The notes under the pieces: model-generated
Told to the model about the DNA's origin: nothing
What the model saw: only the letters and a program-made list of their open reading frames with translations
Database searches by the model: none
Program-made: the position numbers and the translations under genes
Origin: Lophius americanus
Taxonomy: Eukaryota; Chordata; Actinopteri; Lophiiformes; Lophiidae
Length of the DNA stretch: 64,000 nucleotides
Reading direction: 5' to 3'
NCBI GenBank assembly: GCA_037951165.1
Contig: JBBDHG010000135.1
Coordinates: 573,001 to 637,000, forward strand
In this document: one piece after another, positions 11,201-21,100 of the stretch
How the letters are laid out: every line of letters starts with the position of its first letter
Numbering within the stretch: the stretch's first letter is position 1

Positions 11201-13676
11201 CAGTACTCTGCTGTTCCAGAACTTAAACTAACCAACTGTAACAATGCTCTTTGTCTGTGTTCCCCTTTTCTCCTTAGTCACCAGCTGCAGCATCACCGGC
11301 TAAACTCTGATGTGGTATTTTTAGCTTTTGAATGTAAATCAGGAATTAGCAGTCGGTTGTATATTTTGATTATATGTATGCATGTATGTGTGTGAGTATT
11401 TCACTCATGTGTGTGTGTTTTTAGGGCTATATGTGAGTGAAGTGCTCTCACTGTGGCGTCCTGACATTCCTATTCTGAGGTTATGTTGTGTGGGCGTATC
11501 AGAAGAAGACTCTTTCTCTCTTCATCCTCCAAAGTCTACCAAATACACCTACTCACTGGGATTGATCTGTTTATCATATATCCTAGAATAAGCACTTATT
11601 CTGTGTGCCTGTCTTTGTCCTGTAGGTGGAGCGCACCAGTCGTCCAGACCTGGTCCTGTTCCTCATCAAGTACCTGATGATGCTGATCATAGGGATCCCC
11701 TCTGTCTTCTGGGTGGGCAGTAAGAAGACTTGCTTTGAGTGGGCCAGCTTCTTCCACGGCAAGAGACGCAAAGAGTACGTATTTGATGCACTAGTCTGAT
11801 ATTCTATGGATATAGACATATGTAGATAGATATAGATATAAATATATAGATAGATGTAGATGTAGTTATATACATAAATATAGATTTATGTATTACGGTT
11901 GTCAAAAATAATGCACTAGTTTTGACTTATTATATTAAAAATGTATTTGTCATAACAGACAAAGATAACAAATATCTAAAACAAATATAAATCAAAATAG
12001 GAATTTATAAAGAATTGTACAGATACAAGATACACTAATCAGCCGTAACATTATAGTCACTTACAGCTGATGCCAGAATATGTTGTCACAATGGTTCCCG
12101 TTGGAGGGTGGGATAGATTAGGCAGCAAGTGGAGATTTTGTCCTGGAGTTGATGTGTTGGAAGCAGAAAAAATGGTCAAGCTTAAGGATCTGCGTAACTT
12201 TGACAAGCACCAGACTGTAATGGCCAGACTTCTAGGCATGAGCATCTCTAGAACTGCAGGTTTTTTGGGGTGTTCACAATCTTCAGTGGTTAGTACCTAC
12301 GTGGTCTAAGGAATAGACACCTAGTGAACTGGTGCCGGATCATAAGCACCCACCCTGGGCCCACTGATGAGCGTGGGGAGCTAATGCTGACCCACGTTGT
12401 TTGATCCCACAGAAAAGCTGCAGAAGGTTTAACGCCGGTTCTTTCAGGAGGATATCAGAACACACAGTGCATCTTAGAGCTGTGTCAGATACAAAATAGT
12501 TACCAACACAATATCAAGTAGATGGTTTTATTGTTATGGCAGATTGATAGTGAGAAAGAAATCCCTCCACGGAAGGCTACAGGTTTACGTCTCAGTGAAA
12601 AAAGGCTCACATTTCAAGTTTCCAATAACTGGGATTGTTTTTGTTGCTGATTGCAAACAAACAGTTTCAGTAAACACCAATTAGGTTGTGTGTGTGTTTC
12701 CACGTTAAGCAGTGACCAGTGGGGAGACTACAGCTCCAACACTCAGTCATCTTATGATAGTTTAACATTTCACCAGCTCACTGTGGCCAAACACGTGTGA
12801 AGAGGGTGCCCAGTGTGTGTAGAAGTGTGTGTGTGTGTTTTAGTGGTGAACACAGGCCTTCTCTGCGCTCGCCCCCCTCCCCCTCCAAACTCAGAGCATT
12901 AACTCCCTCTCCCACCGCCTACTCGACACACACCTCCATCCTCTTCTACAATACCCACCTCCCCGCTACCTTCCCCCTCTCTCTCTCCACACTCATGCGT
13001 CTCTCCTTTCCCTCCCTCCCTCCATCTCCTGCCTCCTCCTCTCCTCCCTCCTCCTTCCCCTGCTGCAGTGCAATGGTCAACGAGAGCAGACAAGTGCTCC
13101 AGGAGCCAGACTTCACACAGCTGCTGCTGAGGGACCCCAACACCCCTATCGTGAGGAAGTCACAGGGCACATCCACACAAGGGACCTCCACCCACGCCTC
13201 TTCCACACACCTGGCTATGTTGGATGAACCGCCGAGTGCCAGCACCAGCCGTGCTGGTTCAGTGCGCAGTGCACGCTCCAAGATGAGCAGCTACCACGGC
13301 AGTCTACACCGCTCCCGAGACGGCAGGTGAGTTTCTCATGTCTCCTTACAGTTCTACGCTGCAGTCGTCATCCGGCAGACCCGCCCCTCATACACCTGTT
13401 TGCTGATTTCCTCTCAGGTATACAGCCTCCAGCTTCCGGGCCGCAGATGACCGACTGCTCTACGGAAGCTTGCCTCGCCTCAATGACCAACCACAGTCCC
13501 GACACTGCAGCACCAATCGCTTGGAGAGCCTATCACGCCATGACTCAAACCAGCGACTGGAGACCCAGTCAGGGAAGAGCAGCATTCGGGACCTCAGCAG
13601 CACCGCCCAGGCTGTTCTCTGTGTCCCTGGAAACGGTATCCACAGGGTCCTTGAGGAGGATGGCGCCACAGCCTGA
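5135..13676 (+). CDS. fzd3: fzd3, Frizzled-3 Wnt/PCP receptor, 5'-partial, seven exons
   Basis: Frizzled-3 is a plasma-membrane seven-helix receptor for Wnt ligands; in vertebrates it acts mainly in planar cell polarity and axon guidance. The visible exons are 5135-5331, 5985-6447, 6535-6834, 6966-7217, 11626-11774, 13069-13326 and 13418-13676. They total 1878 nt, giving 625 residues and a TGA. They encode the second half of the cysteine-rich domain, the linker, TM1 to TM7, the cytosolic KTCFEW (KTxxxW, Dishevelled-binding) motif, and a Ser/Thr-rich tail ending in HRVLEEDGATA. Stretches such as VQRDYGFWCPRELKIDP, NKACTLLFMVLYFFTMAGSV and STQGTSTHASST match FZD3 rather than FZD6. The start codon, signal peptide and first CRD cysteines are missing because they lie left of the window; I searched 1-5134 and found no matching exon. 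Teleosts often keep fzd3a and fzd3b, and I cannot tell which this is. Confidence 0.96.
5332..5984. other. fzd3 intron A/B, 653 nt
   Basis: AT-rich intron between GTTGGT and CTGCCAG. No repeat or coding signal was seen. Confidence 0.9.
5985..6447 (+). CDS. fzd3: fzd3 coding exon B: CRD end, linker, TM1 and TM2
   Basis: Begins after CTGCCAG with the G completing Arg, then FPDCDEPYPRPVDL. It contains the conserved linker YGFWCPRELKIDPELGYSF, TM1 (about ARYFIGVVSIVCLSATLF) and TM2 (about IIFYAVCYMMVSLVFFLGF). It ends ...TVTQGSHNK in phase 0 before GTAGAA. The reading frame stays open across the next, 87-nt intron. Confidence 0.95.
6535..6834 (+). CDS. fzd3: fzd3 coding exon C: TM3, TM4 and first half of TM5
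   Basis: Starts ACTLLFMVLYFFTMAGSVWW after TGTCTCAG and ends ...APLGLDVV before GTGAGG; both ends are phase 0. It contains the family motif WFLAAVPKWGSEAIEKKA and the loop with NKIEGDSISGVCFVGLYN. The Asp in PLGLDVVVG replaces a Tyr in human FZD3 and is unusual inside a membrane helix. Confidence 0.94.
6966..7217 (+). CDS. fzd3: fzd3 coding exon D: TM5 end, intracellular loop 3, TM6
   Basis: Begins VGVALLLAGIAALNRVRMEI after CATCCCAG and ends ...DYHIPCPYQ before GTAACA. It is 252 nt, phase 0 at both ends. Intracellular loop 3 reads PLEKENQEKLVKFMIR and TM6 is about VFSVLYLVPLLAVLGCYLY. Cysteines in EKCRDYHIPCPY fit extracellular loop 3. Confidence 0.95.
7370..7535 (+). mobile_element. tRNA-derived SINE-like relic
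   Basis: GGTCATTGGTTTAATCCCTG resembles a decayed B box, followed by CAGTGTTCTTGAGGAACATA (usual teleost form TGTCCTTGAGCAAGACACT) and GCAGGTGGCGCCCTGCAT. The order matches a common teleost SINE family as I remember it. The A-box half is not recognisable. Confidence 0.5.
8242..8298. repeat. (CT)n microsatellite
   Basis: CT repeated about 28 times with two CG interruptions near 8277 and 8283. Confidence 0.97.
11626..11774 (+). CDS. fzd3: fzd3 coding exon E: TM7 and KTxxxW motif
   Basis: Begins VERTSRPDLVLFLIKYL after CCTGTAG and encodes TM7 (MMLIIGIPSVFWVG). The cytosolic SKKTCFEWASFFHGKRRK follows, including the KTxxxW motif that recruits Dishevelled. It ends GA with a split codon before GTACGT. 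It follows a 4.4-kb intron. Confidence 0.96.
11806..11886. repeat. GATA-rich imperfect repeat
   Basis: Stretches such as GTAGATAGATATAGATATAA and TAGATAGATGTAGATGTAG lie just after fzd3 exon E. Confidence 0.7.
12032..12490 (+). mobile_element. Tc1/mariner-like element fragment, copy A (transposase sense on +)
   Basis: Starts ACACTAATCAGCCGTAACAT, close to the inverted-repeat end of a teleost Tc1-like family. Positions 12172-12309 encode MVKLKDLRNFDKHQTVMARL and then SISRTAGFLGCSQSSVVSTY, the N-terminal helix-turn-helix of a Tc1 transposase, before a stop. The downstream half is deleted and frameshifted, so the copy is inactive. Confidence 0.75.
12172..12309 (+). pseudogene. Tc1-like transposase N-terminal fragment
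   Basis: About 45 residues of the paired-like DNA-binding domain with a stop at 12307-12309. No DDE catalytic domain follows in frame. Confidence 0.7.
13069..13326 (+). CDS. fzd3: fzd3 coding exon F: proximal C-terminal tail
   Basis: The acceptor is CTGCTGCAG; the first T completes an Asp codon (GA|T). The exon encodes AMVNESRQVLQEPDF, then STQGTSTHASSTHL and SSYHGSLHRSRDG, as in FZD3 tails. It ends with a split Arg (AG|G) before GTGAGT. The upstream intron stays open in the same frame for more than 200 nt. Confidence 0.95.
13418..13676 (+). CDS. fzd3: fzd3 coding exon G: distal tail and stop codon
   Basis: Begins after TCTCAG with the G completing Arg, then YTASSFRAADDRLLYGSLPR. It contains SSIRDLSS and ends HRVLEEDGATA with TGA at 13674-13676. 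Compared with human FZD3 it has a longer Ser/Arg-rich middle (SRHCSTNRLESLSRHDSNQR). The preceding intron is only 91 nt. Confidence 0.95.
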
Positions 13677-15440
13677 ACAGGAATCCATTCGTCATCCCCC
13701 TTTTGGATACATGTGAAGACGTGACCGGATGAGACACAGTTGGGAGAAGATTTATTTCTTCTAGGTTATAGTATGTTGTTGAGGATCCGTCACCAGCTGG
13801 ACAGAGTGCTGACGCCACTCCTGCTGATCTCAGAGACGAAGCTCGAGGCCAAACTCAGCGGACTGATTGTGGATCGATGCCTTAAGTTATCCTTTCAGCT
13901 TCACTCGCCCCTCTGATCCCAAAAACTGAAGCGCAAGTAGATTTTGTCCAGCATGCAACACCACGATGGTGCTAATGATGACCTTGATGGACCTATGCTA
14001 CCGAGCCAGTCAGAAAAGTATGTGAGCGACGTTTTCAAGTTTTATAAACTCTGAACAGGACGTGGATGAATATCATGAGTCGCCTCTTCTGTGTTTTCGG
14101 TCCTCCTGCTATGTCGCAAATGGAAACTTGATTTGCCAAAACTATAAACCCATATTTAAACGGCTTCAAACGCTTCGGTGAAACATTCAACCGACAGGTG
14201 CTGAACACGACCGCTGAACATCTACTAAAGGCTTGTCATTTTTTACATTGAGGTTTTCTATGTTTGGCTGTTTATAATGGTGAGAAGGACGAGTCTGTTA
14301 AGAAGTAAAGGGCTGAAACACAGAGAACACTGAATCCAAACCTGCCTTATGATTGTGTTCAGACAGAAGTTTTATCAGTGACGCGATTAAAAACATGCTG
14401 AATGAACCCTCGTGTTATGACAGGAGGAAGAATGTTTCCGTTGCAGCCATTGTACAGCTGACATAGAGGCGTTCCAGCCCTTGACGTCATGACACGCCGG
14501 GTGACCACTAGCTTCTGTTTGAGCACATCTTCACAGGTGATTCTGCACCCTGACATTGATGTCAAGACTCTGCGTAATTTTCCATGCTTAAAAATGTGTC
14601 CTTACTGCTTAGACTACTGTACAAACCTCAAGAGGCTGAATGAGAAGCTGCTGGACGACTGTTTTAGAATAGAATATGTTTCTCCTCTCATTAGAGGGGC
14701 CTCCTCCGTTCTGACTGACGGGGAGTCCGATACTTAATATCCTGTGAGATGTTTGATGTGTCTTTAGTTTACAGTTGATGTCCCATCACTATTGTGGGTT
14801 TTCAGTGACAAGTGTCTTGAGTACTCACTTGATTAAATGAGTCATTAGCATGGTGTGATTCAAAGTGGAGCTGGTTGTGAAAGTGTTGAGAGAGAAGTAT
14901 ATGTGGATGATAGACCACCACCCGTATTTAAAGGTGAAGTGATGGACAAGCTCAGAAACCTCCGTCTCCTTTAGTGTTAGAATGCTATCAGACGCCCGTA
15001 GACCAGCAGTCTGCTAGTTTTGTTCCATCCTGCTCCTGTAATGTTTTCATTCTTTGCTACTTCTGTGATGATTTCAGCTTAGTAACAAACTTTTATGTCC
15101 TCTAAGACGTTGCTGGGTAAAAGCTCCATCGGCCCCTGGGAGGTCTGCGCTCTCCTGTCTCACATTCTGTGCCTTCAGTGATTTTTGTTCTGCCCACAGC
15201 AGGTATGAAAACTCAACTCCTCGTCACTCAGTCAGATCTGAGGAAACCCACGGAGGAGAGGAAAAACTTCCTCAACTTGCTTCTGATTCCACATTGGAGG
15301 ATGATCGTGACCTGAATGAATCTACACACCTGTTGTAAATGTTTCCTCTGGTGACTGAATCTTTGCATAGATGTAAAAACTGAACTGAATCTTCACTTGT
15401 GATAAAGTGTCTTTTGTAATAAACAGACTGGAGGAGGAAT
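13677..15440 (+). other. fzd3: fzd3 3' untranslated region
   Basis: About 1.76 kb from the stop codon to just past the AATAAA at 15418. No open frame resembling a known protein was seen. The exact cleavage site is inferred. Confidence 0.7.
15418..15423 (+). promoter_or_regulatory. fzd3: poly(A) signal AATAAA for fzd3
   Basis: A canonical AATAAA about 1.74 kb past the fzd3 stop, in the context CTTTTGTAATAAACAGACTG, followed by GT-rich sequence (GAATGTTGGTGG). It is the most plausible fzd3 terminus. Confidence 0.7.
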
Positions 15441-15474
15441 GTTGGTGGAGTAATTAGCAGTCACACACTGGTAT
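15441..15474. other. gap between the two opposing 3' ends
   Basis: Roughly 35-70 nt separate the inferred cleavage regions of fzd3 and cdc42bpa. The true transcript ends may overlap. Confidence 0.5.
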
Positions 15475-18012
15475 TTGTAACAGCCCTCCGCTTTATTGAA
15501 ATACATCGGAGTCAGGTTAATGAGTCGCCACACATGTGTGGCAGCCAGTTCCATACATTATTTTGTTTTGACCTTACACCTTAAATATTTTTGTGCAAAA
15601 AAGAATCTACATCACCTGTAGTGGATTATCCTCAATAAAACGCCCAAACCGTTCAAAAAGGATCAAATACGAGTAAAATAACAAACCAAAAACAAAAATG
15701 ATTACATCTATAACATGCAAAACTGTACAAATTATTACAAAGCAATCCTAGAAAAAAAACCAAAGTGTAAATATGATGATATGAAAGAGCAAAAATAATA
15801 TAGAAGGTATTGTCAATAAGACCTCACTGAAATGTAAAGGCGTCTGAATTTCTCCTTTTCCGTCTCTCTATTGTTCCACTGTGGCACCCGTCACCCTGAA
15901 AAACATTTCATCTTCCTGCCGTCTCCATTCAGGTCCCATCTACTGAACACGACGTCCCCCTTCCCTCCCCCTCTCCATCCATCCATCCAACCAACACAGC
16001 CATTTTCATCTAAATGAAAGAATTCATTGGTTCTGACATTTCCTGAGTTTCTCTTTCCTCTCCTTAAACGGGGACATTCCAGGATCAGTTTTTCTATACA
16101 ATAACGGCCCGGAATATAATACCTCCCACCCGACTTACATTCTACAGTAACTCCGGTAGCGACCACAGAGGAGCTTAAAAACGGATTTATTTGGAATAAA
16201 AGCAGCTGGGTTTCTGCGGAGCTCCCAGCCTCTCCTCATATAACATGGAATAATACAAATACCTGGAATGAGGTGATCTGAGCTACAGGTAATCATCAGG
16301 AATGACCCAAGTTTTTTTCTTTTCTTTTCCCTTGCAAATAAACAAGAGAAGCGGAATAACTTGGAGGAATCTGACCCAGCCTGCTCCTAACAAGGAGCGA
16401 CAGCCGAATATTCTTCGGATACAGTTAGTGTTTAATGTTCGGAGAGTTTGACAGTTTTGTTCCCTCAAAGTTTCAGAGTGATTCCTAAACTAAAACGCTC
16501 TTCGGCCCGTCTCCGGGGAGACCAACAAACATATAACATAGTGTGGTTTTAGGATGTGAGTGTCTGAGCTGCGCCATTATTGAAAATTCTCTCAGAGGCC
16601 TTTCAAACCTGTCAAAGAATAGATCCAGTCCTGTTTGTTTCCAGCTCTCAACTGATTTCATTTGAGCTTTATCAACCAAAGTGCTGGCGTTCATGAAGCT
16701 TTCAGATCACATTCTCGTTCTAGAAGGGATCAGATAAACCTTCAGAGCATCCAAATGACGTCAGAAAGACAGCCTCCCTCTTTTGTCCATTTGTTGTTAA
16801 GGAGAAAGACTGACCTGTTTATAAAGAGAATCAAAGACAACCGTGTGATAACTGTTGGTTACATGATGAGTCACAGGTGCAGCAGTGTGCATCGATACAG
16901 GTGTGATAAAACACGGGTGAACAATACAGCCAGTAGTATCGAATGATTTTCTCTTCATTTCAATGCAAACCTAGTGGGGAAAACAAACGCACGCACACAC
17001 ACACACAACGCGTGTCATACGTACAATAAAAACAAATCTAAAATCAAATTGGTTAAAAGGAAAAACTGGAAAGTGGTTAAAATGGCTTTTTATATGAAAA
17101 AAAACTCAAAATCACTCTGAAAGTAAACCCAAAGTAAAATAAAGGAGGACTCTCTTCTTTTCCGTGTCGTTCTCTCTCTCATATATTACTCTCTACGTTG
17201 GTCCTATGTACAGTCTGCCGGAACATCTGAGGCGGTTTGGTTGAAAAGTAAAGTGGAGTCACATCCAAGGCGGCTGGATGATGTCACCCAACGGTGGAGC
17301 AACGAGGAAGATGGTGGCGCGGAGGAGCTGTTATGATGTCATAGGCTGATTTTTGGTGACGGTCAAAATTAAAAAAATATTATAAAGTCACTGCACTTAG
17401 TATAATGAGAAAAAGCAAAAATCGTTATTTTCCTTTCTTCCTCACTTTTTTTTTTTTTTTACATTTATCATTTTCTTTTCAGATCCCACAGGAGAAAGCA
17501 ACTGAGGAAAGTGAGGAGCCATCTGATTCAAGCCATGAAGCACACCTCCTTATCCTTGACTAAGATTGATAAATAAATAAAACTATTGTCCCCTAAAATG
17601 CTGGAGGCTCCTATGTACACATACAAATCATTTTCTCACTGATGGTCCTTTCTGTTTGTGTCAGTGGGTCGGGGGGCAGGACAGAGTAGTGTCATCTGAC
17701 ACACGGGCCTTTCATTCCTATATTGTATCCCCATTCTGAATTAACGCATGCATGCACGCGCGCACACACACACGCACGCACACACACACTAAAGGTAACT
17801 CCTCCCTCAGAGTTTCTCACAGAGGCTAAGTGTTTCTGCCCTGCCTGGAAGAACGATGAGAGACAGATAGTGGGACAGTCAGCAGGAGCAGGAGTTCTCT
17901 GGGCAGTGAGGGAAGATTTTCAGAAAGGGTGTGAAACGCTGCCTTGGAGGAGGTAAGAGGAGGGTTTTTGAGTCCTGGTAAGTTGTTGGGTGGGCGACGT
18001 GCCGGCCGGAGC
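15475..18012 (-). other. cdc42bpa: cdc42bpa 3' untranslated region
   Basis: About 2.5 kb from the stop to the minus-strand poly(A) signal at 15497-15492. It holds two short AC-repeat tracts (16985-17008 and 17755-17792) and a 15-nt T run at 17446-17460. No protein-like open frame was seen. Earlier poly(A) use (for example TTTATT near 16188) is possible. Confidence 0.6.
15492..15497 (-). promoter_or_regulatory. cdc42bpa: poly(A) signal for cdc42bpa (AATAAA on minus strand)
   Basis: TTTATT on the plus strand reads AATAAA on the minus strand. It is the last clear minus-strand signal before the fzd3 terminus and sits 68 nt past the fzd3 AATAAA in the opposite orientation. Confidence 0.55.
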
Positions 18013-18144
18013 TCATGTGTCCCAGCCCATCCGGTCTGTGCTCTCCAGGGACAGGGACTTGGTTTTGTGGGGGGAGGCCGGACTGGGAGGGCTGCTGAAG
18101 GTGGAGCTGTTGGAGGCGGTGGAGTGACGTGGGGAGTCGGAGTC
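18013..18144 (-). CDS. cdc42bpa: cdc42bpa exon 41: terminal coding exon with stop
   Basis: Encodes DSDSPRHSTASNSSTFSSPP and SPASPHKTKSLSLESTDR, ending MGWDT with TGA at 18015-18013. Acceptor TCCTTCAG. The SPRHSTASNSS and KTKSLSLESTDR blocks match the end of MRCK-alpha. Confidence 0.95.
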   Translation of the reverse strand, partial: DSDSPRHSTASNSSTFSSPPSPASPHKTKSLSLESTDRMGWDT

Positions 18145-21100
18145 CTGAAGGAGGTGAAGGGAAAGAGAGAAGAAAGGGGGAGAGATTAAAGTGAAATAAA
18201 GGGAAGGGAGAGGAGAAAAGGGTACAAATCAGTAAGTGGAAGTGAAACTTCATGACATAAACGATATAGTCCGTGATTTACACTGAACTAAAAAGAGTGA
18301 AAACTTAATAATGTTTATCCTTATAAAGATATTAACTTGATCAGTAAAAGAAAATAAAACATGCAGGACAGACAAACACTGCCAAACACACAGATCACGT
18401 GTTTGACGACCTCATGTTAGGAGGTTCAGACATGATACCTGCTGCAGATTCAGAGCAAACAACTTTGTAAAAAAAAGGAGGTCATGTGTTTCTTTTGGTT
18501 TGTGGTTGTGGGGTAGATAACAATCTCATGTATGTATGAAAACATCTTTCCCAGATCACTGAGTCTGCACAGTAAACTCCTCGTATTTGGATTCAGTCTA
18601 CACTCACACACATCTGGCCTACAGGAGCAGCGTCCTGTGGCGGTTCTCCTGGTTCTACCGGCTGCAGGGAACATCGCAGACACTCACAAAAACACACACA
18701 AGATTGTGATGAGGAAAATTCTACAGCCATCTGTTTCCCACAGCATATCCACCAAACACATGTCAGTGAAGGTGGGCAGTATTTACTGAGGACAATTTGA
18801 GGCGTGTGCAGAGTGTGTGAGTTTGTGTGAGTGATGCAGTGCACAGCTATATTGTGTTTGAAAGCACCCACCTTCACCCCCTCAATGACTTGTTGTCATG
18901 TGACACAGTTGTACACCAAAATCCAGTTGTATTCCAGTTTATAACGGGACAGAACATCACAGTTATATTTATAATATAATATAACTGCCACTCTGCACTG
19001 GCTTCAGGAGGCAGCGACGAAGCGGCTCACAGACATGCTCTGTGTAGGCGGCGGTGGGAAGAGGTGTACACAGAATGTGGGGGTGGCAACTTTTCACCAA
19101 TTAATCAGCAACCAAAAATGACAGCGGCGGGATGAGGGGCGGTCTGATGGTGCAGCAGTGACAGACGTGAGAATCAGATGCTGCTGATATTGCAGAGCTG
19201 AGATTGTGCAGCGAGGGGCTACTGGAAGCTTTAACTGACAGCGTGTGACTGTGTTTGTGTTTGCTCTCTAGATGCACCTCATGCTCTGTGTTCTCTTAAA
19301 CATGATGAAGTGTTCAGGTGTGGGTTCAGTGGCGCGGTGCTCTCAGTGCTGTGTTCAGTGCAGCTGTTGACATTACCTTCATCTTACTAAGGAGGGTCCT
19401 TAATGCCCTTTTCAGATCGGGGGTCTTCTCCGACGGTGAGACTGCCTGCCACTGCAGAGGAGAGTTCAGACTCAGCGCCCAGCCCACAGACAACATGCTG
19501 GGGATGGTGGAGGGATGGAGGGGAAGGGAGGGCGAGTCACAGCTGGGTGAGGGTGAAGGGAGGCGAGGAATGGGGAAAAATGTCGCCGATAGGTTCCATG
19601 TATTATAGCCTTGAGGATGAGGAGTCACAAAAGGGGTGGTCGCCGGTTTAAGGGTGGTTTGGTGGGTGGATGAATCTCGACGCCTGGTTTAATTACTGTT
19701 GGATTCCAGCCATTATACTTGGGAAATATTCGGAATCCATAGCAGGGCTTCTTTGTTTTATGAACCACTGAAGCCACTGTGCAACTAAAGTATGATCTTA
19801 GAGAAGAGAACAAACTTGATCAAAAAAATAAACACCAGCCGTTTCCCTCAGTGACGGTCAGGAACTACAGCAGAGGTCAGGAAGAAACAGTCTTGAAATG
19901 GGGGTTCTAATACAAGGCGATGACATCACAGGACGCTAACCAGCCGGTTGGAGAGATGGGATGAGGAAGGTCAACCATGGGATGTTTGTGACAGATGGGG
20001 CGGTGGGAGGAGGTCTTTCAGTGGGAACAATATGATCTGCCTTTTATGAAACGTCTAACATCATATGACAGGAAAACAATTTGGGTGTGTTTTTCATTCA
20101 AACTGATGTTGGGCTGACATTAACTCTATTTTCACAATATAACACAACAATCTGCCCAATCAGATGATCTGAACTAACCGTTAGAAGGAATTAGATTGTG
20201 AGACTAAGAGAAGATTAGTTTAGGTGGACCAATCTAAACTCTTAGGATTTTACATTCAGGATCTTAACTGACCTCTCTGTCAAACTGCGAGAGTGGAGCG
20301 TCTCCACAGTCCATGCCTCCACCGGACGACAGCGAGCTCTCAGAGGGGGAAGTCATGGTCTGCCGTTTGGATCCGTAGCTTCCACCTGACAGCTCTCTGC
20401 GCAGAGCGCTGCCGTTCTGGGAGGACGAGCCTTGAAGAGAGAGAAGAGGAGGGGAGGAGAGGTGAGGAAGGTTCCTCCTGCTGGGACTGAGATACCTTCA
20501 GGAATTGTCATACTCACGGATTCCCAGTCCACTGCTAGCGCTCATTGAACGGCCCGGCTCGCCCCGGTTCTTGGTGATGGAGGGGATGCTGACGGATCCA
20601 CTGAAACCAGCACGACTCTCCTGAACACGGACGTTCTGGTTTTAAACATATAACAGAGCAAACGCACACACACAGACAGACAGAGGAGACAAGAGTGCAG
20701 TGCAGGGGAGAGGAGTGAGGAGGTGCTGTTATTAACACAACATGCTCTTACAGAGGAGGCTCGTGTGTGATGGGTTACTGGCAGATAGACGTGCATGGTC
20801 CGCATGAACCAACAGCAGAACAGAGAGCAGGATGGTACAGAAATATGGCTCTGCTCAGTTACGAGCAGAGCCATATAGCTTCGAAGGATGGACGCCTAAA
20901 GCTGCAGTTCAGTTCAGACTGACTTTTCAACGTAAAAATAAACCCTTGCAAAATAAAGCTACTTGCCTAGGGCCCAGCAACACTATCAGCTGAGTTGATT
21001 AGTTCAGTAGTAGTCATAGTTAACCGTTACGGGCTCACATATGGGCCTATACGTAATCAGGAAATATTCTCAGATCAAAAAAAGCAAACCCGATGCTGTT

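Larger units (their letters stand above)
7218..11625. other. fzd3 intron D/E, 4.4 kb
   Basis: Contains a SINE-like relic (7370-7535) and a CT microsatellite (8242-8298). The remainder shows no supported exon or RNA gene. Confidence 0.85.
11775..13068. other. fzd3 intron E/F, 1.3 kb
   Basis: Contains a GATA-rich tract, a Tc1-like transposon fragment (12032-12490) and, from about 12860 to 13066, a CT-rich stretch leading to the exon F acceptor. This last part is open in the exon F frame. Confidence 0.85.

Noticed and set aside
5135..13676. Assignment as fzd6
   Set aside because: The tail blocks STQGTSTHASST, SSYHGSLHRSRDG and EEDG-SA-type C-terminus are those of FZD3.
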